A stretch of DNA of 64,000 nt from Saprospiraceae bacterium (GCA_026993525.1 JALWSS010000092.1:1-64000); one strand, 5' to 3'. Positions 9,719 to 19,660 are shown, numbered from the stretch's first letter. Notes: a model not told the origin generated them from the letters alone. Numbers and translations: made by a program.

Positions 9719-11005
9719 ATGAAAAGCAAAAAGATCATCAGCTTCTTCACCCCTTCTCCTCAACGATTTCAACATCTGACAGAGCTGTTATCCGCTCACT
9801 TTGAAGTTCGGTTCAATCCCGGGCCAACTTCAAGGATCGTTGCCGGATCGCAAATGGTAATGTTCCACAACCATTTGCCATCGGCAGCCAGAGAGAAAGT
9901 ACTCCAATCACTTGAAGAATCAGGTTCTTCAGTTCCCATTTTGTTCATTGGTGAAAACCCCCATTCGGAAGATGTCATAGAAGCCTTCAGGTCTGGAGCA
10001 AAGGATTTTATCCTTTTGCCCGTTGAGTCCGAATTGTTGATGGCCAGAATTGAACGGATCATTGGAGAAGTATCAGGGCCGGCACAACCTTTGGCCAGAA
10101 TCGTCTCACAGGTCAGGAAGTACCTGAAGGTTGACAATTCAGCCACCGTTGGAATCGTGCCGGAAGCAGTTACTTATTCGGGGGCAAATCTGGAACAAAC
10201 TTTTACCCCGGGGGCAGACCTCGTTGTCAACTTCTTTGGAAATTGCAGTGTGTTTGCAAGTGACGAAAGGTTGATTCTCAAAGGTAAAAAAGCCAATTCC
10301 ATCTTGTATTTCCTGCTTTATGAGAGCCCTGGAAAAGTATGCAGGGACGCTTTGATTGACCGGTTCTGGCCTTATCACTCATTTGAGGCCGGCAAGAACT
10401 GTCTCAATGTTACCATTCATTCCATCAGAAAGGCCTTTAAGGAAATCGGTTTCAGAAAGGACGTCATTGTTTTCAAAAATGACTGTTACCAAATCAATTC
10501 TGATCTGGTCATAGAGTTTGACCACAGAAATTTTGAGTTGAACTGGCGAGTGGGAACAAGGCATGAACAAGCAGAAAGGGTTGCAGAAGCTGTTAATTGT
10601 TATCGGAAGGCTTTTGCGTACTACAGCGGGGCTTTTGCAGCAAATCTGAAGTCTGAAGAATGGTGTGAATTGAAGCGTGAAAAGTTTAAGGAACAGTGGT
10701 TGATCCTGGCTATCAGGCTCTGTTCATGCTACCTCAGGAAAAACAAACTGAACCTGGTAATAGACATCGCTCAGAAAATTCTAAAAGAGGATGCTTGCAT
10801 GGAAGAAGCCCATAAGTACCTGATGCGCTGTTATTCTAAAATGGGGCTGCGCAGCCAGGCGATCCGCCAGTACGAATTTTGCAGGCAGCGCTTATGGAGC
10901 GAACTCAAATTGCTTCCGGAACAGGAAACTGAAAAGTTGTATCAGAGTTTGCGAGGTATTGAATCAGGTATTCAGCCCACCACAAACACTGATCACTTGT
11001 CCTGA
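9719..11005 (+). CDS. SARP/BTAD-type transcriptional regulator with receiver-like N-terminus
   Basis: Receiver-like VPILFIGENPHSEDVIEAFRSGAKDFILLPVESELL, then OmpR-like winged helix and BTAD TPRs. Confidence 0.8.
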   Translation: MKSKKIISFFTPSPQRFQHLTELLSAHFEVRFNPGPTSRIVAGSQMVMFHNHLPSAAREKVLQSLEESGSSVPILFIGENPHSEDVIEAFRSGAKDFILLPVESELLMARIERIIGEVSGPAQPLARIVSQVRKYLKVDNSATVGIVPEAVTYSGANLEQTFTPGADLVVNFFGNCSVFASDERLILKGKKANSILYFLLYESPGKVCRDALIDRFWPYHSFEAGKNCLNVTIHSIRKAFKEIGFRKDVIVFKNDCYQINSDLVIEFDHRNFELNWRVGTRHEQAERVAEAVNCYRKAFAYYSGAFAANLKSEEWCELKREKFKEQWLILAIRLCSCYLRKNKLNLVIDIAQKILKEDACMEEAHKYLMRCYSKMGLRSQAIRQYEFCRQRLWSELKLLPEQETEKLYQSLRGIESGIQPTTNTDHLS

Positions 11006-11713
11006 AATATAGCCCGCCATTTCAGACCCGAGGAACACACATACGTCTGCCACTTCTTCGCTTTTGCCGAATCGCTTCATCGGAATGTTGGCGAAGTAGG
11101 CCTCTTTCGTTTTTTCATCAAGTGCTTCGGTCATTTCCGTCTCAATGAAGCCTGGAGCAATGGCGTTGCATCGGATGTTGCGGGAACCGATTTCTTTTGC
11201 CACGGATTTGGTGAACCCGATCATCCCGGCTTTACTGGCGGCATAATTGGCCTGGCCGGCATTTCCGGTTATACCTACAATAGAACTGATATTAATGATG
11301 GAGCCGCCCCGGGCTTTGAGCATGGGGCGCATCACTTGTTTGGTAAGGTTGAAAACCGATTTGAGATTGGTGTGGATCACTTCATCCCACTGTTCTTCGC
11401 TCATGCGGAGCATCAGGTTGTCCCGTGTGATGCCGGCATTGTTGACCAGGATGTCAATCTGCCCGAACTCAGCGAGTACATCGGCTACAAGGCCAGCTGA
11501 CTGTTGAAAATCACTGGCATCAGAGCGATAGCACTGCACCTTTACATTGGTTTGCCCGGCTACTGAGTCGGCCAGGGCTTTGGCTTTTTCTTCAGAAGAA
11601 AGAAATGTAAATGCCACATTGGCGCCGTTTTCGGCCATGCGCTTTACAATGGCGGCTCCAATTCCACGTGAGCCTCCGGTGACCAGTGCTGTTTTCCCTT
11701 CCAGTAATTTCAT
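10964..11713 (-). CDS. fabG: 3-oxoacyl-ACP reductase FabG
   Basis: TGGSRGIGAAI, NNAGI, YAASKAGMIGFTKS SDR motifs. Confidence 0.93.
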   Translation of the reverse strand: MKLLEGKTALVTGGSRGIGAAIVKRMAENGANVAFTFLSSEEKAKALADSVAGQTNVKVQCYRSDASDFQQSAGLVADVLAEFGQIDILVNNAGITRDNLMLRMSEEQWDEVIHTNLKSVFNLTKQVMRPMLKARGGSIINISSIVGITGNAGQANYAASKAGMIGFTKSVAKEIGSRNIRCNAIAPGFIETEMTEALDEKTKEAYFANIPMKRFGKSEEVADVCVFLGSEMAGYISGQVISVCGGLNT

Positions 11714-11794
11714 GTTGTGTAGTTTTTTTCAGATGAATTCAGATTGAGGCTGGCTCAGGCTTTTCGGTGCGCAAATGTAAAAAAACAGCCCACA

Positions 11795-12574
11795 TCAAAG
11801 CGAGATTGACAGTCCGTCATAGGCAAGGGTTACATGAGGCGGCAGCGTGGGGTTGATCTTCTCAAATGTTCCCATGTGGTGGCTGATGTGGGTCAGGTAT
11901 GCTTGTTCAGGATGCAGTTCCTGTATCAGCTCCAGTGCTTCTTCAAGATTGAGGTGTGTTTTGTGGGGCTTGTGGTGCAGTGCATTGATGACGAGGTGTT
12001 TCAATCCGGTCAAACCGGATTTTGATTCTTCAGGAACTGTCTTGACGTCTGTGAGGTAGGCAAATTGACCGGTCTTGAAACCCAGAATAGGCAAGTTGCC
12101 GTGGAGTAGTTGCAGGCATTTGAAATGAATGTCTCCGATGACAAGTTCCTGTTGGTTCTCAATTTCAGTGAGAACAAGCTGTGGTGCTCCGGGATAGGGA
12201 TTCTTGTCAAAAATGTATTTGAAGCGCTGTTGAATTTCACCGAGCACCCTGCTCATGGCATAGACCGGCATTGGGCGCTTTTGTTTGAAGTTGAAGGGAC
12301 GGACGTCGTCCAGGCCGATGATGTGGTCGTTGTGTTCATGGGTGATGAGAACAGCATCCAGTTTTTTAACCCCTTCCCTCAACATTTGCTGCCTGAAATC
12401 AGGGCCGGTATCAATAACGACGGTGGTTTCCGGTGATTCGATCAGGATGCTTACCCGCAGCCTGTGGTCTCGCAAATCAGCGGAGGTACACACTTCGCAA
12501 TCACAACCGATGACCGGCACGCCTTGCGAGGTGCCTGTGCCCAAAAATGTTATTTTCAGAGGTTTTCCGGACAA
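11795..12574 (-). CDS. MBL-fold metallohydrolase (PhnP-like)
   Basis: FLGTGTSQGVPVIGCDCEVC and THEHNDHI. Confidence 0.9.
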   Translation of the reverse strand: MSGKPLKITFLGTGTSQGVPVIGCDCEVCTSADLRDHRLRVSILIESPETTVVIDTGPDFRQQMLREGVKKLDAVLITHEHNDHIIGLDDVRPFNFKQKRPMPVYAMSRVLGEIQQRFKYIFDKNPYPGAPQLVLTEIENQQELVIGDIHFKCLQLLHGNLPILGFKTGQFAYLTDVKTVPEESKSGLTGLKHLVINALHHKPHKTHLNLEEALELIQELHPEQAYLTHISHHMGTFEKINPTLPPHVTLAYDGLSISL

Positions 12575-12641
12575 TGGTTCTTCTTTTGTGCGGGCAAAGA
12601 TAATTGACAGGTTTGTCTGTGTAACTGAGGAATGACACTAT

Positions 12642-14165
12642 TCACCCCCTGAGTGCTTCATAGGTGAGTTCCCAGAGTTTTTCATAGGGAATGGGTTCCA
12701 TTTCTGAGCTCTGCGGGGCCCTGGACAATGGCATCTCGGCCAGTTTTCTGATGTATTTCTTTGCCCTTTCGTAAACGGTGCGTTTGTGAAAATACCCAAG
12801 CGGAATCTGGGTGAGCATGTGAATGAAGCAATTGCTCCGGTAAGTGTCGTTTTTGCGAAGGTGACGGCCTGCATAGGCCTTGAGAGCTTCCACCCGTTCG
12901 ATTACTTTTTCCTGCCTGTTTTGCCGAAGGAAAAACAATATCTGTAGAGAAAGCACAGCGATGTTTGCCCCTCTTTTGTCCTTCGAGAACTCTGCCACCT
13001 GGTTCAGAAAGCGGCCCAGTTTGAAGCCTTTGAGCTGAGCTTCCTGCTTCATGGTAGGCCTGGCTTTTTCAGTCAATACAAGGTAGTGAATGAAAGCCTC
13101 CATCAGCAACCAACGCTCCTGGTAAACCCTTGGCAACTTGGCCCTTTCCGGTTTGTTGAAGGCCTCCAGAAATACCTTCAACGCTTCCTGATAATTGCCA
13201 GTGTGCAGGTTCAGCAAGAGTTCGTACTCCTTGATGATGAACCAGTTGTGATTAGGGACGGGATACTCATTCAAATAACTTTCTATTTCCACCTTTGCTT
13301 CAGAATAATGACCCAGGTGCAGCAGACTTGAAATGGCGGATATTTGAAAAGTGAGAAAGGCAGTGGGTGCCAGCAAATGCTTTTTGGGGGTCAAAGCTTT
13401 GATCGCCTCCCTGGCGCTTTTCAATACTTTGGAGTGATCATACACAAGATGGTAACGATACATCTTTACCCGGTAGTAATTCAAGTAGAACGATGCCGTA
13501 CGATGCTCAGGTGGTATTCTGTCAAGCTCTTCTACATACTTAATGGCCTCCGGCTCAAGAAAACTGTAAGAAGCTCTGGATTTTACGAAGTGAACTGCCA
13601 GCATGCTGTAATACTGTTCAGCTTTCATCTCGGCCTCCAGTTTCTGTAGTTGAAGATGCAGTTGCTTGTTCAGCTTCTCCAAAATTTTCGGATTGCCTTC
13701 TGTTAGTAAATAAATCGAGCGTAGTTGCCGTAGCGAAAGAACAGCCAGGTCCGTGAATTCAAATTTCAAAGCGGTTCGGTACAGCTGTTCTGCCAATTTC
13801 CGCCTTATAGATATAGAAACGAATCGGCCGGTCAGTATCTTTAATGATGCATAATCCTGGTGTCCTCGATAATACGCTCTTTGGATATCCCTGAACTTAG
13901 GCTGATTGAGGTCAATGAACAGAATGGAAGTCAGCAACTTCTTTTCAAGTTTTTTGATGGTTTTGTTCAATGCCTGTTCCGGATCCTTGTTCTTTTTGAA
14001 CAGCAAATCAATGGCATCTTCAGCTGATTTGATCTTCCCTGAATGAATCAATACATAGAGTTGCTCCGTCTTATTGGTCGCTGATATTGAGCCCTGACCG
14101 ATGATTTCCAAATTTTTGGCCTTGTTTTTGGAAACTACATTCACGAGTTCAATCAAATCCTTCAT
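12642..14165 (-). CDS. Hypothetical helical (TPR-like) protein
   Basis: 507-aa helix-rich ORF; family unknown to me. Confidence 0.75.
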   Translation of the reverse strand: MKDLIELVNVVSKNKAKNLEIIGQGSISATNKTEQLYVLIHSGKIKSAEDAIDLLFKKNKDPEQALNKTIKKLEKKLLTSILFIDLNQPKFRDIQRAYYRGHQDYASLKILTGRFVSISIRRKLAEQLYRTALKFEFTDLAVLSLRQLRSIYLLTEGNPKILEKLNKQLHLQLQKLEAEMKAEQYYSMLAVHFVKSRASYSFLEPEAIKYVEELDRIPPEHRTASFYLNYYRVKMYRYHLVYDHSKVLKSAREAIKALTPKKHLLAPTAFLTFQISAISSLLHLGHYSEAKVEIESYLNEYPVPNHNWFIIKEYELLLNLHTGNYQEALKVFLEAFNKPERAKLPRVYQERWLLMEAFIHYLVLTEKARPTMKQEAQLKGFKLGRFLNQVAEFSKDKRGANIAVLSLQILFFLRQNRQEKVIERVEALKAYAGRHLRKNDTYRSNCFIHMLTQIPLGYFHKRTVYERAKKYIRKLAEMPLSRAPQSSEMEPIPYEKLWELTYEALRG

Positions 14166-14351
14166 GGGTTAATCGAATTTGTTTTTTCATCCCTCTCCAG
14201 GAACTCAACCTCTTTTTTCTCCCAACACTACTAAATCCAAAGTTGAGCATCGCGGCTGACCACTGTTTGTCGGTTTCGCATTCCCTCTTGCTCATCACTC
14301 CCCACCCGTATTCACAAGGCTGGAAACTTTAACCAAACTCACACAATAACT

Positions 14352-14441
14352 ATGGATCTACTCACTTACATCGACATTGTCATCGACATCGTTACCGGAC
14401 GCCCTGAAAACATCATCATTGAAGATGATGCAGGGATGTAA
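14352..14441 (+). CDS. Candidate 29-aa small ORF
   Basis: ATG...TAA encodes MDLLTYIDIVIDIVTGRPENIIIEDDAGM; divergent from the TPR-like gene and followed by a hairpin. Confidence 0.35.
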   Translation: MDLLTYIDIVIDIVTGRPENIIIEDDAGM

Positions 14442-14565
14442 AAACTGGTCCTTGATCCTGAACGCCCTGTAAAACAAGGGGCAAACACTTACTCGTTTGG
14501 TTTGCCGGGGGAGAAAAGCACTCCTCCAGGCAAGGCCAAACCTACGACAAGTCTGTGAAATTAAG

Positions 14566-14600
14566 AAATCCAATCACTTGTTTATCAGGTGATTGGATTT
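14566..14600. terminator. 12-bp perfect-stem hairpin
   Basis: aaatccaatcac...gtgattggattt arms. Confidence 0.55.
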
Positions 14601-14678
14601 CCTGTTGTCTTATCTAATGGTAAATCTGCTGTGCCAAAGTGGCTGTAATTCGTTTCTAAAGTGGGCTGAAACCCGCCA

Positions 14679-14920
14679 TATCTTTGTACCATCAGAAACG
14701 AACAACCGGTTGATCAGTCCCGGTTTCTTTGAAAAGAGTTACAGGTTTCTAGAATCGCTCCGTCAAACGCTCAAAAAAACGCTCCGAACAAATTTTTTTG
14801 TTCAACAACGCTCCGAAGAAGTATTGAAACGATTGATCATTTAAGCTGGGTTTTTTCAAGGTTAAAACACAAAAGCCAAGTTCGAGCCTCCGGTACACCA
14901 CCGGAGGTTCTTTTTTGTGC
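14679..14920 (+). ncRNA. Candidate unannotated transcript/ncRNA
   Basis: TATCTTTG (TAnnTTTG-like) at 14679-14686, internal hairpin gaacaaattttttttgttc-like, strong terminator at ~14886-14916. Confidence 0.35.
14886..14920 (+). terminator. Rho-independent terminator
   Basis: gagcctccggt-acacc-accggaggttc followed by tttttt. Confidence 0.75.
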
Positions 14921-15113
14921 ATCCGTCAAAAGAAATGAAAAGTTGAGCAAATGGCAAGTGGAGAAAAAACGAAAGCAGCTCCGAAGTTGCTAATTGTAAA
15001 ATTAGTGAGAGTAAACCCGTGAGCTGCTTCCAGGAATAACGCCTATTTCTTTAAACCTCCCATATTACGTTTCAGGCCCTCATTCCGCTGCCAACAGCTC
15101 AAAAAAGTTCCAA

Positions 15114-17300
15114 TCAGGTAAGGGGTGTAGAGCTTAGTTGCACTTTACGCCGGACGAAGTACATTTCCAATTGTCCCTTGTTTTTTGCTTTTATCAGTCC
15201 CCGGGGGGTGCATTCGAATTCATCAGGGAGCAAATCAAAAGTAGCGCGTGAGATATTTACTTCATTCGGTTCACTTTGCGATTCCATTCTGGCGGCAATG
15301 TTGACGGTATCTCCCCAGATGTCATAGGCGAATTTGCTCTTTCCCACCACACCGGCCACTACCGGTCCGGAGTGGATGCCAATCCGGCAGCAAAACGGGG
15401 GTTTCCCGGCTGCGAGCTGGCGTTTTCGCCATTCGTCCATGAACGCCTGCATCTCCAGTGCAGCATTGACGGCTCTGCCGGCGTGGTCAGCACATTGTAC
15501 CGGAAGGCCTGCCACCCCCAGCCATGCGTCGCCAATGGTTTTGATCTTCTCGATGCCGTGTTTCAAGGCGATTTCATCAAAAGCGGCAAAGCACTCGTCC
15601 AACTGTGTCAGCAGTTCTTCCGGTGGGCAGGATTCAGCGATTTGGGTAAATCCCTTGAAGTCGGTGAAAATAACTGTGGCCTGATCATACCTGCGGGCAA
15701 TGGCCTTGCCGTATTTCTTCAACTCTTCGGCGGTTTGTTTGGGCAGAATGTTGAGCAGGAGCCGCTCAGAACGCTGTTTCTCTTTCTTGATGAGATTGTT
15801 TCTGTTGTACAAGATCAGGGCGATGAGGACAAACAACACAGCTCCCCCGAGCAGTGAGTACTGTACGATGCTGGCCGTTTTCAGTTGGGCATCCCTAATT
15901 TTCAGCTCGGCTTGTTGTTTTTCAATTTCTATTTGTTTTTTCCTGTCGCTGTACGCAATTTCCCTTCTTTCCTCGTTCTTGATCTTTTCTTCGTTAAATC
16001 GCTGGTACCGGAGCTGATCGTATTTTTTTCTGAAGTCATAAGCCTTTTTGTACGCTCCCAGTTTGTAATAGATCCTGGCGAGGTCCTTGAGCCCGTTTTG
16101 CTGAAACTTGGCATCCTGAATCTCACTGGCAATCTGCAGGTATTTGTTGGTGAATACGAGCGCTTCTTCATACCTGTGCCGGCGCCTTCTGATGTCTGCC
16201 AGCCCATTGTAAACTTCCATGACACCGGCCTTGTCACCTTCTGCCTCTCTTATTTGCAGCGCTTTGTTCAGGTATTTCTCTGCTTCTGTCCAGGTTTTTG
16301 CTGCCAGCTGTTTCTGGTTCCTGTCTTTGTAAAAGCTGCCGAGGTTTTTTAATACATAGCCAATGTTGTTGTAGATCTCCGCTTGTCCACCCAGGTCTTC
16401 CAGTTCTATCCGGATACGGAGGGCTTGCTGATGCAGATCAATGGCTTCCTGGTACAATTGCAATACCTCGTCAGACAGATCACCCCCATCCATCTTTTCT
16501 TCCGCAATGGCGTCATTGAGGTTGGCGATGTTGTTCATCACCGAAGTCAGTTCCCATTGGTTTCCGAGCTTTTGGTGCAGGTCTTTTGCCTGGTTGTAGT
16601 ATTTGAGTGCATCTTCAAAGCGCCCAGTTTCCACTTTGATGTTGCCAATGATGTTCCAGGCATTGGCCATGTTGTATTCATCATTGGCCGATTCGGCGAA
16701 TTCCAGAAATCTGAAAATGTAATCCAGCGCCTCAGGGTAGTTGCCCATGCTTTCCTGCACAATGGCCATGTTGTAATAGGCCCGCATGGTGCGTGTGGTA
16801 TCCCTTAGCTCTTCTCTCAACCGAAGAGATCGTTGGTAGTAGTCAAGCGCTGAAAGATAGTCTCCCTGGTTTTCATAGACATTGCCGAGGTTGTTGTACA
16901 GGGAAGCCACCCCTTTTTTATCCCCTGATTCCTGTCTCAGTTTGAGTGCTTGCTGAAAAAAGTGCAGCGCCTGGTCGCTGTTGCCGTGGATGTCTTCAAC
17001 CACCCCTTTGAAATTGAGCGCCGTTGCTTCACCTTTTTTGAAGCGGAGTTTTTTTGCGAGAAGAACCGAACTGTCGAGAAGGGCTCTGGCCTTTTCCGGA
17101 TCGTCAAATTTGTACTCCCAGGCAAGGTCGTTCAGAAGGTTGACCCTGTTGGTATCGGGTCTTTGGGTTTTCAGAAGGCCCTCCAGGCTGTCGGCAAGGC
17201 TGTTTTGAGAAATGACAACACCCGGTAAAACCCAACAGGCAGCTATAAACAGCAACCAATGCAATCTTGGGAATACCGGGTGTTGTGTTATGGTATGCAA
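15114..17300 (-). CDS. TPR-repeat class III adenylate/guanylate cyclase
   Basis: N-terminal TPRs, one TM segment, cyclase motifs FTDFKGFTQIAE, KIKTIGDAWLG, YDIWGDTVNIAARM. Confidence 0.92.
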   Translation of the reverse strand: MHTITQHPVFPRLHWLLFIAACWVLPGVVISQNSLADSLEGLLKTQRPDTNRVNLLNDLAWEYKFDDPEKARALLDSSVLLAKKLRFKKGEATALNFKGVVEDIHGNSDQALHFFQQALKLRQESGDKKGVASLYNNLGNVYENQGDYLSALDYYQRSLRLREELRDTTRTMRAYYNMAIVQESMGNYPEALDYIFRFLEFAESANDEYNMANAWNIIGNIKVETGRFEDALKYYNQAKDLHQKLGNQWELTSVMNNIANLNDAIAEEKMDGGDLSDEVLQLYQEAIDLHQQALRIRIELEDLGGQAEIYNNIGYVLKNLGSFYKDRNQKQLAAKTWTEAEKYLNKALQIREAEGDKAGVMEVYNGLADIRRRRHRYEEALVFTNKYLQIASEIQDAKFQQNGLKDLARIYYKLGAYKKAYDFRKKYDQLRYQRFNEEKIKNEERREIAYSDRKKQIEIEKQQAELKIRDAQLKTASIVQYSLLGGAVLFVLIALILYNRNNLIKKEKQRSERLLLNILPKQTAEELKKYGKAIARRYDQATVIFTDFKGFTQIAESCPPEELLTQLDECFAAFDEIALKHGIEKIKTIGDAWLGVAGLPVQCADHAGRAVNAALEMQAFMDEWRKRQLAAGKPPFCCRIGIHSGPVVAGVVGKSKFAYDIWGDTVNIAARMESQSEPNEVNISRATFDLLPDEFECTPRGLIKAKNKGQLEMYFVRRKVQLSSTPLT

Positions 17301-17327
17301 GAGGATGTTTGACTTTTGAACAGGCGC

Positions 17328-17825
17328 TTATTCATCGCCTTCCGGCAAAAGTAATACACCACTGGCAAGGAAGCGCAATTCCTCTTTTGGTTCCGTAATG
17401 GCGTTAATCTCCTTTTTCGACTTGCCGGCATCTTCGGCGTAGTGGCGCAGTTCTTCCACAGAAGTTACCGTTTTGTAAACAATGCCGTCAGCAATTACGG
17501 TTCTGCCGGCGATGGTCTTGGGCATGAAGAAACCATAGTCCTCAAAGCGCACCATCATTTCTTCCGGGAAATTGTCATCAGTCAGGGTCATCCAACAGCC
17601 TTTCATCTGACAAACTGCGGTGACTTTGCCCTTGACTTTTACCCGAAGGCTATCGGCATCTCCCAGTTCGGCTTGCATTTCAGCCAGTGCCTTGGCGCCG
17701 TCCATGGTGATTTCTTTCCCGAATGATTGTGGCTTGCCGGTTTTGGCGGTCATGTCAACTACCTCCTGTGCCTGGCTGGCAGAAAGGATCAACAGTGAAA
17801 ATACTGCGGTGAAGATTTTTTTCAT
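17328..17825 (-). CDS. DUF4920 domain secreted protein
   Basis: KVTAVCQMKGCWMTL and C-terminal ELRFLASGVLLL; signal peptide. Confidence 0.8.
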   Translation of the reverse strand: MKKIFTAVFSLLILSASQAQEVVDMTAKTGKPQSFGKEITMDGAKALAEMQAELGDADSLRVKVKGKVTAVCQMKGCWMTLTDDNFPEEMMVRFEDYGFFMPKTIAGRTVIADGIVYKTVTSVEELRHYAEDAGKSKKEINAITEPKEELRFLASGVLLLPEGDE

Positions 17826-18205
17826 AAGGATTGAAAATTTGTGGTTAGTGTGAAAATCAACTTTGCAAAGTTCTGGTCTCACCCGGCAAAATTGAATGAC
17901 AAATGTCAGAGGCGGCAAACTTAATGAGGTCCGGGTGTTTTGCGGAGATTTTTACATTTGTTTAAATGCTGCTCATCTTTTCCGGGTCAGCAACAAGAAT
18001 TTTCCTCAAATCTTGCGGAACGAAAAATAAAGCCCGGCTGACTTCACGTTAGAGTGCTACTTCCGACGAATTCCAATTGTCACATACCGGAAAACCAGAA
18101 ACCCTTTTATCACTGACCTGGTCAGCAACAAAAACTCATATTCCTGAATGAACCACTGCTACACCTTACACGAATCCTGTTTTCACCTTTTAAATCGGTT
18201 GAATT

Positions 18206-19660
18206 ATGTGTGTCATTCAAAAGCAGTGGGTTTTCACTTTCCTGGTTGTCGTCTTAACAACTTTCTTCGCAAAGGCTGAGACCAATCCCTTTGGTTCCTT
18301 ACGGGGTAAATGTGTGCGTGGAGATTGCTTCAATGGCGAGGGTGTCATGAGATTTCCCAACGGCGATGAGTACCACGGAGCGTTCAAAGATGGAGAAGCC
18401 AGTGGCGATGGGGTGATGAAATTTGCCAACGGCAACAATTATTACGGCCATTGGGAACACAACATGCGAGAAGGCAAAGGTCGCTTCACCTACCGCATAG
18501 GCCACGAATACCTCGGCTATTTTCGCCAAAATCACATGCACGGCAAAGGCGTCATGAACTTTGCCAACGGCGACCGGTACGAAGGTGATTGGGAAATGAG
18601 CAAGCCCAATGGCTTTGGCGTGTATGCTTTCCATACCGGTGAGCGGTACGAAGGAGGATTCAAACAGGGCCGGTTCCACGGGCAAGGAACTTTCTTCTAT
18701 AACTCCGGGGCCAGGTTCTTCGGCAACTGGATGAACAATAAGAAACACGGCAGGGGAACTTTGGTACGGGCAGACGGCAGCAAAGTGCAGGGGGAGTGGA
18801 TCTACGGAAAACCTGTTGGCGGCCAGGCTGCCCCCGATGAATTGGTCAATGTCGTGGAGGTGCCCGGTTTTGACGAAGAAAAAAGAACAGAAGCAAAGAA
18901 TGGATCCGGTGATGTGAAAATCTGGGCTGTCATCGTCGGCATTGCCGATTATACCCACATGCCTACCTTGCATTACACCGATGACGATGCCTACAAGTAC
19001 TACTCATTCCTGAAAAGCCCGGAGGGTGGGGCAGTGCCCGACCGGCAAATCAAACTGCTCATAGACGATGTGGCGACCCGGGATGCCATCATTGATGCCC
19101 TCTACACCACCTACGTTCGGGCGGATGAGAATGACGTGGTGGTGTTTTACTACAGTGGGCACGGCCTGAGCGGAGCCCTGGTTCCGTACGATTACGACGG
19201 CATCAACAACCGGCTATACCACGAGGAACTGAAGCAAGCTTTTGAATCCTGCAAGGCAAGGCACAAATTGCTCATTGCCGATGCGTGTTATGCCGGTTCG
19301 CTGCTTTCTTACAACAGCATGGGCAATGCGCTGGCCGCCCGCGGGGATGCCATTCAGGACATGCTTAGGAAGTTTTACAAGGATTTTGAAAACGCGGCGC
19401 CGGGCATGGCGGTCATGCTGTCATCCAACAGCGACGACCTTTCCTATGAAGACAATGGTATTCGCTCCGGTGTGTTCAGCCATTTTCTGATGCGAGGATT
19501 GGCCGGTGAAGCCGATGAAAACAATGACGGCCTTGTTGTGCTCTCAGAAATTGCTTCTTATGTGATCTCCAGGGTGAGCCGCTATACCGTTGGCGCTCAG
19601 ACGCCTATGCTGATGGGCAATGCCGATGACAACATGCCGGTAGCCATCATAAGACGGTGA
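18206..19660 (+). CDS. Secreted MORN-repeat caspase-family (C14) protein
   Basis: About 7 MORN repeats; catalytic YYSGHGLS and IADACYAGSL motifs. Confidence 0.9.
   Translation: MCVIQKQWVFTFLVVVLTTFFAKAETNPFGSLRGKCVRGDCFNGEGVMRFPNGDEYHGAFKDGEASGDGVMKFANGNNYYGHWEHNMREGKGRFTYRIGHEYLGYFRQNHMHGKGVMNFANGDRYEGDWEMSKPNGFGVYAFHTGERYEGGFKQGRFHGQGTFFYNSGARFFGNWMNNKKHGRGTLVRADGSKVQGEWIYGKPVGGQAAPDELVNVVEVPGFDEEKRTEAKNGSGDVKIWAVIVGIADYTHMPTLHYTDDDAYKYYSFLKSPEGGAVPDRQIKLLIDDVATRDAIIDALYTTYVRADENDVVVFYYSGHGLSGALVPYDYDGINNRLYHEELKQAFESCKARHKLLIADACYAGSLLSYNSMGNALAARGDAIQDMLRKFYKDFENAAPGMAVMLSSNSDDLSYEDNGIRSGVFSHFLMRGLAGEADENNDGLVVLSEIASYVISRVSRYTVGAQTPMLMGNADDNMPVAIIRR

Noticed and set aside
14593-14844. 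83-aa ORF
   Set aside because: Starts within a terminator hairpin and crosses a promoter-like element; no family resemblance.
14868-14905. tRNA 3' end (gttcgagcc...cacca)
   Set aside because: T-arm does not pair and no acceptor/anticodon arms are found upstream; better explained as an intrinsic terminator.
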